In this document: positions 24,263-31,203 of the stretch, in pieces
Layout of the letters: each line of letters starts with the position of its first letter
How positions within the stretch are numbered: the stretch's first letter is position 1
NCBI RefSeq assembly: GCF_004011505.1
Contig: NZ_SAUN01000001.1
Coordinates: forward strand, 4,588,001-4,652,000
Reading direction: 5' to 3'
Origin: Nonomuraea polychroma
GTDB lineage: Bacteria; Actinomycetota; Actinomycetes; Streptosporangiales; Streptosporangiaceae
Length of the DNA stretch: 64,000 bases
The notes under the pieces: generated by a model
What the model was told of the DNA's origin: nothing
Databases searched by the model: none
What the model saw: the letters and a program-made list of their open reading frames with translations, nothing else
Position numbers and translations under genes: made by a program

Positions 24263-25126
24263 TCAGAGCGTCGTCGGCAGGACCGGGCGGCCCCGTACGC
24301 CCGGGTCGGCGGCGAAGACGGCGCCTGCCTCCGGCTGCTCGGCCCGGTCCACGTCCAGTGCCGAGGTGGTGATGAACAGCCGGTCGAGGTGCTCGCCGCC
24401 GAAGGTCACCGCGGTGACCTTGCGTACGGGCAGGCTGATGACCGCGTCGAGGCGGCCGCCGGCGTCGTATCTGTGCACGGCCCCGCCCTGCCACAGCGCC
24501 ACCCACACCCCGCCCTCGGCGTCGACCGTCAGCCCGTCGGGAGCCCCTTGCGCGGGGTCGACGACGGCGAACGGGCGGCGCGCGCCGAGCCCGTTCTCGG
24601 GGTCGTAGTCCAGGACGTCCACGCGCCCGGTCTCGGTGTCGGCGTAGTAGGCCAGGGCGCCGTCCGGGCTGAAGTCGAACCCGTTGGAGATCGTCACCTC
24701 CGGCAGCACCACGCGCAGGGTGCCCCCGGGCTCGGTCACGTAGAACGAGCCGCGCCCGGGGGCCGAGTCGTAAGCCATGCTGCCGATGTAGAAGCGGCCG
24801 TCGGGGTCGCAGCCGCCCTCGTTCATCCTGATCGAAGGGTCGGTCCACGCCTCACCCAGGGAGCGCAGCGGGGCGTCCAGGTCGTCGGAGTCGGACAGCA
24901 GCAGCTCCCGCTCGGCCGCGACGAGGTAGCCGCCGGACGTCCGCGGCCGGACGACGGCGGCCACCGCGCCCACGTGGCGGCGGCGTACCGCGCCTTGAGC
25001 GTCGAGCGCGAGCACGTCGCCGGCCAGCATGTCGACCCATCGCAGCCCGCCCCAGCGGCTGGACCACACGGGTCCCTCGCCGTGCTCGGCGACGGGGTCG
25101 GTCACGGTGTAGGGGGCGATGGTCAT
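24263..25126 (-). CDS. SMP-30/gluconolactonase-like beta-propeller protein
   Basis: This is a 287-residue protein of the SMP-30/gluconolactonase/LRE family. EHGEGPVWSSRWGGLRWVDM carries the metal-binding Glu; MNEGGCDPDGRFYIGSM, ISNGFDFSPDGALAYYADTE and PDGLTVDAEGGVWVALWQGG supply the Asn and Asp metal ligands. These are Ca/Zn-dependent lactonases acting on sugar lactones. ATG 25126 with GAGGAGA upstream is chosen. It lies 55 bp after the NAD(P)-binding gene on the same strand. Confidence 0.92.
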   Translation of the reverse strand: MTIAPYTVTDPVAEHGEGPVWSSRWGGLRWVDMLAGDVLALDAQGAVRRRHVGAVAAVVRPRTSGGYLVAAERELLLSDSDDLDAPLRSLGEAWTDPSIRMNEGGCDPDGRFYIGSMAYDSAPGRGSFYVTEPGGTLRVVLPEVTISNGFDFSPDGALAYYADTETGRVDVLDYDPENGLGARRPFAVVDPAQGAPDGLTVDAEGGVWVALWQGGAVHRYDAGGRLDAVISLPVRKVTAVTFGGEHLDRLFITTSALDVDRAEQPEAGAVFAADPGVRGRPVLPTTL

Positions 25127-25181
25127 GCCGGTCTCCTCGGTCGCTGGCGGGGCCACGTATCGATCATGCTGCCAGAGTCGG

Positions 25182-25814
25182 TCAGTAGGCGACCGTGAAC
25201 CTGCTGCCGCGGTGCCGGGGCAGCTCGGCCTCGTCCAGCAGCGCGATCGCGAAATCCTCCATCGAGATCGCCGACCTGCCGTGCGCGTCGACGAGCAGCT
25301 CGTCGCCACCGACCCGGTAGACGCCGGTACGCTCCCCCGGCTCCAGCAACGCCGGCGGGCTCAGGTACGTCCAGTCGGCGTCCGTGTCCGAGCGGCAGAC
25401 CTCGAGCTGCTCGTTGCAGGCCAGCGCGATGGGCCGCAACGCGGGCGGGAAATCGGGAGTCTCGACGAGGGGGAGCCCGCCGGCTTCGGGCACGGTCAGC
25501 CCCGCCGCGCCACCGACGAGCAGCAGCCGCACGCCGGTCCGCGCCACGCCGGCCAGCAGCGCCTTGGCGGTGATCGCGAGCTCGCCCTCGTAACCGGGCG
25601 CGGGCCGGGTCGCGCTGATCACCACGTCCTGACCGGCGCTCAACGCGGCCACGTGCTCGACGTCCGAGGCGTCGCCCGCCCGCACCCGGGCGGGCGTGTG
25701 GGCCAGGCGAGCGGGATCGCGGACGACGGCGGTCACGTCGTGGCCGCGCGACAGCGCCTCGGCCACCACCCGGCTGCCTACGGCTCCGGACGCTCCGAAG
25801 ATGGTGATGCGCAT
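25182..25814 (-). CDS. NAD(P)-binding reductase-like protein (NmrA/BVR-B type)
   Basis: This is a 210-residue atypical short-chain dehydrogenase. The N-terminal MRITIFGASGAVGSRVVAEA is the GxxGxxG dinucleotide-binding motif; GHDVTAVVRDPARL and DVVISATRPAPGY follow the family pattern. Members act as NAD(P)H-dependent reductases or redox sensors. It starts 5 bp after the EamA transporter stop, so the two are probably one operon under the MarR protein encoded divergently. Confidence 0.88.
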   Translation of the reverse strand: MRITIFGASGAVGSRVVAEALSRGHDVTAVVRDPARLAHTPARVRAGDASDVEHVAALSAGQDVVISATRPAPGYEGELAITAKALLAGVARTGVRLLLVGGAAGLTVPEAGGLPLVETPDFPPALRPIALACNEQLEVCRSDTDADWTYLSPPALLEPGERTGVYRVGGDELLVDAHGRSAISMEDFAIALLDEAELPRHRGSRFTVAY

Positions 25815-25819
25815 GGTGT

Positions 25820-26731
25820 TCAGGATTCCTTTCCGATGAGTACGCGGGGTGCCGCCGCCTCCGGCAGCGGTCGCGTGCGGGTGGGTTGGAGCTGGGCGGC
25901 GACGAGCGCGCCCAGCACGATGAGCGCGCCGAGCGCCTGGGCCGCGGTGAGCCGCTGGCCGAGCACGGCCCAGCCGAGCGCGGTCGCGACCACCGGGCTG
26001 AGCAGCCCGAGGAAGGTGACCTTGGTTGCCGAGAGGATCCGCAGCCCTCGGAACCACAGGGCGTAGGCGAGGGAGGCTCCGATGATCGTGAGGTAGGCGT
26101 ACCCCGCGAGGTTGGCGGTGGTCAGCGTGGCCGGCGGCGGCCCTTCGACGACGAGCGCCACGGGAAGAAGCAGCAGGCCGCCCGCCACGAGCTGCCAGCC
26201 GGTGGTGGCCAGCAGCGGCGCGGGGGACGGCCACCGCTTGCTCAGCACGACGCCGACGGCCATGACGGCGGCCCCGCCGAGCGCGGCGGCGACGCCGACG
26301 GCGTCCAGCCGGGCGTCGGCCCGCAACACGAGCAGCCCGACCCCGGCCACGCCCGCCACGGCGGCGACCACGGTGCGCGGGGTCAGCCGCTCGTGCAGCA
26401 GTCCGGCCGACAGCAGGGCGACCAGCAGCGGCTGGATGGCGCCGACGGTCGCGGCCACCCCGCCGGGCAGCCGGTACGCGCCCACGAACAACAACGCCAA
26501 GAACACCCCGATGTTGAGCGCCCCCAGCACCAGCGCCCGCCACCACCAGATCCCCTGGGGCAGGCGGCGCGTGATGGCGAGGAGCAGGATCCCGGCGGGC
26601 AGCGCCCGGATCAGCGCCGCGAGCAGGGGGCGGTCGGGCGGCAGCATTTCGGTGGTGACGAGGTAGGTGGTCCCCCAGATGGCGGGGGTCAGCGCGGTCA
26701 GCAGGACGACGGTCCATCGATTACTTAGCAC
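25820..26731 (-). CDS. EamA-family (DMT) transporter
   Basis: This 303-residue protein has about ten membrane segments in two EamA repeats (first: LTALTPAIWGTTYLVTTEML; second begins near GVAAALGGAAVMAVGVVLS). DMT transporters export metabolites or drugs. GTG 26731 is taken as the start because TACTTT lies 6 nt upstream and the codons further upstream (to GTG 26752) include TTA and other AT-rich codons unlike the gene body. Its promoter carries MarR-type palindromes, so induction by a MarR ligand is likely. Confidence 0.87.
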   Translation of the reverse strand: MLSNRWTVVLLTALTPAIWGTTYLVTTEMLPPDRPLLAALIRALPAGILLLAITRRLPQGIWWWRALVLGALNIGVFLALLFVGAYRLPGGVAATVGAIQPLLVALLSAGLLHERLTPRTVVAAVAGVAGVGLLVLRADARLDAVGVAAALGGAAVMAVGVVLSKRWPSPAPLLATTGWQLVAGGLLLLPVALVVEGPPPATLTTANLAGYAYLTIIGASLAYALWFRGLRILSATKVTFLGLLSPVVATALGWAVLGQRLTAAQALGALIVLGALVAAQLQPTRTRPLPEAAAPRVLIGKES

Positions 26732-26788
26732 TAAGACAAAGTATCTCAGCACTAAGCTACTTGGCCAGTGATTTACCTCACCACTAAG
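26724..26788. promoter_or_regulatory. Three MarR-type operator copies
   Basis: CTTAGCACTAAG (26724-26735), CTCAGCACTAAG (26745-26756) and CTCACCACTAAG (26777-26788) are spaced 21 and 32 bp apart, close to two and three helical turns. The first has perfect CTTAG/CTAAG arms. They cover the start of the EamA gene, its -10 region and the spacer of the marR promoter, as expected for a repressor of both genes. Confidence 0.75.
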
Positions 26789-26801
26789 ACATCGGTAGGG
26801 T
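26772..26801 (+). promoter_or_regulatory. Candidate leaderless promoter of the MarR gene
   Basis: TTTACC (26772-26777), an 18-bp spacer and TAGGGT (26796-26801) are followed by 7 nt and GTG 26809. Operator copy 3 lies within the spacer. Confidence 0.5.
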
Positions 26802-26808
26802 GGAGTCC

Positions 26809-27321
26809 GTGGCAGACCACGTCGACTTCATCCTCAAGCAGTGGGGCGCGCAGCGGCCTGACCTGGACGTTTCCCCGATGGCCGTGATCGGCCGGCTGTC
26901 CCGGCTGTCCCGGCTGATCGATGCGGAGCTGCGGCGTACGTTCGCCGCGCACGGGCTCGACAGGGCCTCGTTCGACGTGCTCGCCACGCTGCGCCGCAGC
27001 GACCCTCCGCACCGGCTGACGCCCGCCGAGCTCATGCGCGCGTCCATGGTCACCTCGGGCGCGATCACGCAGCGGCTGGACCGGCTGGAGGAGCGCGGAC
27101 TGGTGACGCGCACGCCGAGTGAGTCCGACGGGCGGGGTGTCTACGTGACGCTCACCGAGGAGGGGTTCGCGCTGATCGACCGGGCGCTGCCGGACCACGT
27201 CGCCACCGAGCACCGAGTGCTGTCCGCGCTGAGCGGGGAGCGGCGCGAGGAACTCGCGGGCACGCTCCGCGACCTGCTGGAGTCGCTCGGCGACGTCACG
27301 GAGCGCTCGCCCCTCCCGTAA
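26809..27321 (+). CDS. MarR-family regulator
   Basis: This is a 170-residue winged-helix regulator. RLIDAELRRTFAAHGLDRAS, LTPAELMRASMVTSGAITQRL (recognition helix) and EERGLVTRTPSESDGRGVYV (wing) are clear MarR features. It is transcribed away from the EamA/NAD(P)-binding operon and probably represses it through the three palindromes between them. GTG 26809 is preferred over GTG 26800 because the -10 box ends 7 nt before it. Two stem-loops follow its stop. Confidence 0.92.
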   Translation: MADHVDFILKQWGAQRPDLDVSPMAVIGRLSRLSRLIDAELRRTFAAHGLDRASFDVLATLRRSDPPHRLTPAELMRASMVTSGAITQRLDRLEERGLVTRTPSESDGRGVYVTLTEEGFALIDRALPDHVATEHRVLSALSGERREELAGTLRDLLESLGDVTERSPLP

Positions 27322-27380
27322 GGGCTCCCCGCCCTCCCCGGCCACGCACCGCACTCAGGCACTCAGGGCTCCACTCCTCG

Positions 27381-27408
27381 GCACAGGCCCCTCTGAGGAG
27401 GCCTGTGC
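27381..27408. terminator. Stem-loop after the MarR gene
   Basis: A 9-bp perfect stem (GCACAGGCC with GGCCTGTGC) and 10-nt loop lie 60 bp after the marR stop. Confidence 0.7.
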
Positions 27409-27436
27409 TACGGCACAGGGCCCTTGCGGGAGGAGC

Positions 27437-27463
27437 GGGGCCACGTGCCTCGGCACGGGCCCC
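27437..27463. terminator. Second stem-loop between convergent genes
   Basis: GGGGCCACGTGCC pairs with GGCACGGGCCCC, with one bulged A and a 2-nt loop. It lies between the marR terminator and the end of the pentapeptide-repeat gene and probably serves the latter. Confidence 0.65.
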
Positions 27464-27516
27464 CTGGAAGGCAGGTGGAGCCAGAGAGGCGGGAGGGTGG
27501 CCGGTGAGGGATTGCC

Positions 27517-28467
27517 TCAGCGAGGGCGGGAGCGGCGGCCGGTGCCGCGGGGTTGGCCCCGGTCGCCCCGCCCGCGCCGGGGCCGGGACGACGGCTTCGG
27601 CTCGCTGCGGGTGTCCGGCCAGTGCGAAGGGCGGGCCAGCGCCGGGGAAAGGCGGGTGGCGGCATCGCCCTTCGCGGCGTTGAGCTGGGGCTGGGTGAGG
27701 AAGATGCTGCCGGTGAGGTCGGCGCCGGCCAGGTCGGCGCCCCGCAGATCCGCCCCGATCAGGTCGGCCTGCCGCAGGTCCGCGCCCCGCAGATCGGCGC
27801 CGATCAGGTACGCGCCCCGCAGGTCGGCGCCGCGCAGGTCGGCGCCCCTGAGCCGGGCCCCGATCAGGTCGGCGCCCCTGCGGTCCTTGCCCCGCTGCCC
27901 GGCCCTGACGAGCTCGCTCGCCCGCAGCAGCAAGGTGTTGACCGCGCCCCGGTGCGCCGGCACGTCCAGTTGCTTCAGGGCGTCGACGCCCTCGCGGGTG
28001 AGCCGCTCGGTCTCGTCGAGCGCCTGGCGCAGCTCGGCGTGGATCGGCGCGGCGCCCTCCAGCGTCAGCGCCTCGGCCAGATACCACAACAGCTCGTGCA
28101 GCTGCCGCACGACCGGGAACACCGCGTACATCTCCCGCGCCGTCTCCGGCGCCTCCCGCCAGCTCGTGCCCGCGAACGTGACCTGCGAGACCTTCTGCCC
28201 GGCCCCGAAACAGTCGTAGACGGTGCAGCCCGGATAGCCGCGCTGCCGCAGCTGCGCGTGGATGCCGCAGCGGAAGTCCTCGCGCAGGTTGCGGCACGGC
28301 TCGCCGGCGGCCTTGTCGGCGGCGAAGTCGGCCGAGGCCGAGAACGGCAGCGCGACGCAGCACAGCCCGAAGCAGTTGGCGCAGTCGGCCAGCAGGCCGA
28401 GCTCACGCGGGTTCGTTCCGGGCAATGTGCTCGTCTCCTCGGTGAGGGTCAGATCAAGGGTACTCAA
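27517..28467 (-). CDS. Pentapeptide-repeat protein with N-terminal Cys-rich domain
   Basis: This is a 316-residue protein. The N-terminal half has clustered cysteines (LLADCANCFGLCC, GEPCRNLREDFRCG, GCTVYDCFG), suggesting a metal or Fe-S site. Residues ~200-255 are about eleven A(D/Y)LxG pentapeptide repeats (LRGADLRGADLRGAYLIGAD), which form a right-handed beta-helix. The tail is basic (Arg/Pro/Gly). The likely start is TTG 28467, overlapping the TGA of the upstream prenyltransferase gene (TTGA). Some pentapeptide proteins mimic DNA and protect gyrase; that role is not shown here. The function is unknown. Confidence 0.75.
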   Translation of the reverse strand: MSTLDLTLTEETSTLPGTNPRELGLLADCANCFGLCCVALPFSASADFAADKAAGEPCRNLREDFRCGIHAQLRQRGYPGCTVYDCFGAGQKVSQVTFAGTSWREAPETAREMYAVFPVVRQLHELLWYLAEALTLEGAAPIHAELRQALDETERLTREGVDALKQLDVPAHRGAVNTLLLRASELVRAGQRGKDRRGADLIGARLRGADLRGADLRGAYLIGADLRGADLRQADLIGADLRGADLAGADLTGSIFLTQPQLNAAKGDAATRLSPALARPSHWPDTRSEPKPSSRPRRGRGDRGQPRGTGRRSRPR

Positions 28468-29240
28468 CCGCCGAAGCGGCGCTGCCGGGCGCCGAAGCTG
28501 CGCAGCGCCCGCAGGAAGTCGATCTCGCGGAACGCCGGCCAGTAGGCCTCGCAGAAATACAGCTCCGAGTAGGCCGACTGCCACAGCAGGAAGTTCGACA
28601 TCCGCTGCTCGCCGCTGGTGCGGATCACCAGGTCCGGGTCCGGCTGCCCGGCGGTGTAGAGGTGCTTGGCGATGTCGTCGGCGGTCAGCGTGGCGGCCAG
28701 GTCCAGCATGGACTGCCCGGCCTCGGCCCGCTCGTACAGCAGCTCGCGCAGGGCGTCGATGACCTCCTGGCGGCCGCCGTACCCGATGGCGAGTGTGAGG
28801 TGGAAGCCGGTGGCGCAGTCTCGGGTGGCTTCGACGGCGTTCTTCAGCGCGCGGGCGGTGCTGCCGGGCAGCATGTCGAGCAGGCCGGCGACGTGCACGC
28901 GCCAGCGGGCGTCGGGCCGGTCGAGCCGGTCGGCGACCATCTGCTCGATCACCCGCAGCAGGAAGGCGACCTCCTCGTCGCCGCGCCGCTGCAGGTTCTC
29001 CGTCGAGCACAGGAAGATGGTCAGGTGCCGGATGCCGAGGCCTTCGCACCAGGACATCACGTGCTCGATGTGGTCGGCGCCGTACTTGTGGCCGATGCTC
29101 GGGTTGGGCAGGCCCATTTGCCTGGCCCAGCGCCGGTTGCCGTCGATGATCAGGCCGACGTGCCGCGGCAGCGGGCCCGCCATGACCTGGCGGCGCAGGC
29201 GGCGGGCGTACAGGGCGTGAGGAAGATCGATAATGTGCAC
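28464..29240 (-). CDS. Cis-prenyltransferase (isoprenyl transferase, UppS family)
   Basis: This is a 258-residue enzyme that adds cis-isoprene units to an allylic diphosphate. HVGLIIDGNRRWARQMGLP holds the catalytic Asp and the pyrophosphate-binding Asn-Arg-Arg; CSTENLQRRGDEE and DLVIRTSGEQRMSNFLLWQS are the conserved central and C-terminal motifs. It may make undecaprenyl diphosphate or a short cis-prenyl product such as Z,E-farnesyl diphosphate; chain length cannot be read from the sequence. It is translationally coupled to the pentapeptide-repeat gene downstream. Confidence 0.93.
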   Translation of the reverse strand: MHIIDLPHALYARRLRRQVMAGPLPRHVGLIIDGNRRWARQMGLPNPSIGHKYGADHIEHVMSWCEGLGIRHLTIFLCSTENLQRRGDEEVAFLLRVIEQMVADRLDRPDARWRVHVAGLLDMLPGSTARALKNAVEATRDCATGFHLTLAIGYGGRQEVIDALRELLYERAEAGQSMLDLAATLTADDIAKHLYTAGQPDPDLVIRTSGEQRMSNFLLWQSAYSELYFCEAYWPAFREIDFLRALRSFGARQRRFGG

Positions 29241-29282
29241 CCTCTTAGGATGGCGCTTCCGCCGGGCGGCGAAACCCGTTCC

Positions 29283-30053
29283 TCAGTCGCCGGCGGCCGC
29301 TTCGACACCGTCGAGCAGCACCGCGAGGCCCGCGCTGAACGTCTGCCGGGCCCGATGCTGCAGCCACGGCTCGCCCTCGCCGGGCCCGTCGTCCTCCGAC
29401 TCCACCCACGTCACCATGGGGAAGCGGGCGGCGAACCCGGGCGCCACCTCCTCCAGCAGAGCCGAGCGAGCCTTCCACCACTCCTCGTCCGACACCCCGG
29501 TCTCCGACGGGGCCTGCCGCGACTCGGCGACCGTCCTGGCCGCCCCGCGCACGAAGTCGAACAGCAGCGCCACCACCCCACGCAGCCTGGCGGGCGGCAG
29601 GCCCGTCGGCCGCAGGATGCCGACCAGGGTCTCCAGCGCCGCGAACTCGTGCGGCCCGAGCACGGGCCTGGCCTGCGACACCTGCAGCATCCACGGATGG
29701 CGCAGGAAGCACGCCCACATGTGCTCCGCCCACGTGGTGACCGCCGCACGCCAGCCGCCGGACAGGTCGTCGCCGGCGGGCAGCTCGGCCAGCGCCCGGT
29801 CGTACATGAGGTCGACCAGCTCGCCCTTGCTCGGCACGTACGTGTAGAGCGCCATCCCGGTGCGGCCCAGCCGCTCGCCGACCTTGCGCATGGACAGTGC
29901 CGCCATGCCTTCGCCGTCGGCCACCGCGATGGCGGCGTCGACGATCACGTCCACGCTCAGTCCCGGTTTGGGCCCGGGCCGGGCCTCGTCCCGCTCCCCC
30001 GTGCGCCACAACAACGCCATCGAGCGGCGCGCGTCACCCTGACCGGCGTACAC
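29283..30053 (-). CDS. TetR-family regulator
   Basis: This protein of about 256 residues has a TetR helix-turn-helix (LSVDVIVDAAIAVADGEGMA, LSMRKVGERLGRTGMALYTY) and a larger C-terminal ligand domain of the TetR_C_1 type (WRAAVTTWAEHMWACFLRHP). The start is uncertain: GTG 30053 is used here; ATG 30020 (MALLWRTG) and a TTG just upstream of 30053 are alternatives. It follows the LLM oxidoreductase gene on the same strand, with about 50 bp between, and may be cotranscribed with it. Confidence 0.85.
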   Translation of the reverse strand: MYAGQGDARRSMALLWRTGERDEARPGPKPGLSVDVIVDAAIAVADGEGMAALSMRKVGERLGRTGMALYTYVPSKGELVDLMYDRALAELPAGDDLSGGWRAAVTTWAEHMWACFLRHPWMLQVSQARPVLGPHEFAALETLVGILRPTGLPPARLRGVVALLFDFVRGAARTVAESRQAPSETGVSDEEWWKARSALLEEVAPGFAARFPMVTWVESEDDGPGEGEPWLQHRARQTFSAGLAVLLDGVEAAAGD

Positions 30054-30105
30054 GACCAACGCGGGACTCTCCTCGCGGACAGCACTCCTTACGGCATAAA
30101 GCGTA

Positions 30106-30960
30106 TCAGTGGCGTTCGCTCCGGCCCGCCCAGGCGGCGGCCACGGAGGCGAGCATCTCCCAGGCCGCCTCGGGACGGCGCGTCTCCTCCGGATCGCCGG
30201 CGAACGGGTCGAGGACGACGGTCTCGGCACCGAGGAGGCGCAGTTCTTCGAGGTCGCCGGTGACCTGCTCGATCGTGCCCTCACCGGCGGGCCGGTCCGG
30301 GCCCGTCACGGGCGAGCCGGTGAGGCGGAGCAGAATCCTGGGCGCGAAGGCGGGCACGGGGCGGCGCTGATCGGCGGCGATCGCCTTCAGCCGCGGCAGC
30401 CTCTCCCGCAGCCAGGGCACGGTGTTCCTGAGCGGGTGCCACGCCTCGCCGAACCGCACGGCGCGGCGCAGGGCCGCGTCGCTGCCGCCGCCCACCCAGA
30501 TCGGCACGCCGCCGGAACGGTAGTCGCCCTCGTCGGCCCAGGCGGCGCGGATGACGGCGAGGTGGTCGTCGGTCAGCCGGCCACGGCGCTCGTGCGCCAC
30601 CCCGAGCGCCTCGAACTCCTGCCGTGCCCACCCCACGCCCACGCCGAGCACCAGCCGCCCGCCGCTGAGATCGTTGAGGTTGGCCGCCATGCGGGCCACT
30701 AGCAGCGGATGCCGGTACGGCACGATGAGCACCGTCGTGCCGAGCCCGATCCTGCTGGTGACGCCGGCGAGCCAGGCCAAGGTCGTGAACGGCTCGTAGA
30801 ACGGCGCGGGATACTGCTCGGCGACGTCGGGCGTGATCGCCACGTGGTCGGACACCATCAGCAGGTCGAACCCGAGGCCTTCGACGGTCAGCGCCCATTG
30901 CCGCAGGATGCCGGGATCGGTGCCGGGGCCGAAGTTGGGCACGTTGACGCCAAGTCGCAT
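30106..30960 (-). CDS. LLM-class F420-dependent oxidoreductase
   Basis: This is a 284-residue TIM-barrel oxidoreductase of the luciferase-like family. The start MRLGVNVPNFGPGTDPGIL, WALTVEGLGFDLLMVSDHVA, LGTTVLIVPYRHPLLVARMA and LSGGRLVLGVGVGWARQEFE are the typical F420/FMN-barrel segments. Actinobacterial members usually use F420H2 to reduce or oxidise small molecules; the substrate is unknown. A TetR gene follows it. Confidence 0.92.
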   Translation of the reverse strand: MRLGVNVPNFGPGTDPGILRQWALTVEGLGFDLLMVSDHVAITPDVAEQYPAPFYEPFTTLAWLAGVTSRIGLGTTVLIVPYRHPLLVARMAANLNDLSGGRLVLGVGVGWARQEFEALGVAHERRGRLTDDHLAVIRAAWADEGDYRSGGVPIWVGGGSDAALRRAVRFGEAWHPLRNTVPWLRERLPRLKAIAADQRRPVPAFAPRILLRLTGSPVTGPDRPAGEGTIEQVTGDLEELRLLGAETVVLDPFAGDPEETRRPEAAWEMLASVAAAWAGRSERH

Positions 30961-30996
30961 CGGCTCAGGCTATCGGCTGGGACACCCGCTGACACC

Positions 30997-31104
30997 TCAG
31001 CTCTCCGGTTTCTGGCTCGCCTCCACGACGGCCAGGCAGGCGAGGATGGCGTCGCGGTTGCGGGACAGGCAGTCGACGCGCTGCTGGATGCGGTCCGCGG
31101 TAGA
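30997..31104 (-). pseudogene. Possible C-terminal remnant of a MerR-like regulator
   Basis: A short frame reads ADRIQQRVDCLSRNRDAIL then ACLAVVEASQKPES before TGA. The SRNRDAIxxxL pattern resembles the dimerisation helix at the end of MerR regulators. No N-terminal HTH is found upstream, where the frame becomes low-complexity. If correct it is a decayed gene; the stretch is too short to be sure. Confidence 0.3.
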
Positions 31105-31203
31105 CCGCCGACTCTGGGTAGTCGCGGTGGCCGTTGCCGGCGCGCTCGGGGTGCAGGAGGTCCTGCTGTCAGGCGGCACGCGTTCCCGCCGCCTGCGCCG
31201 GGC

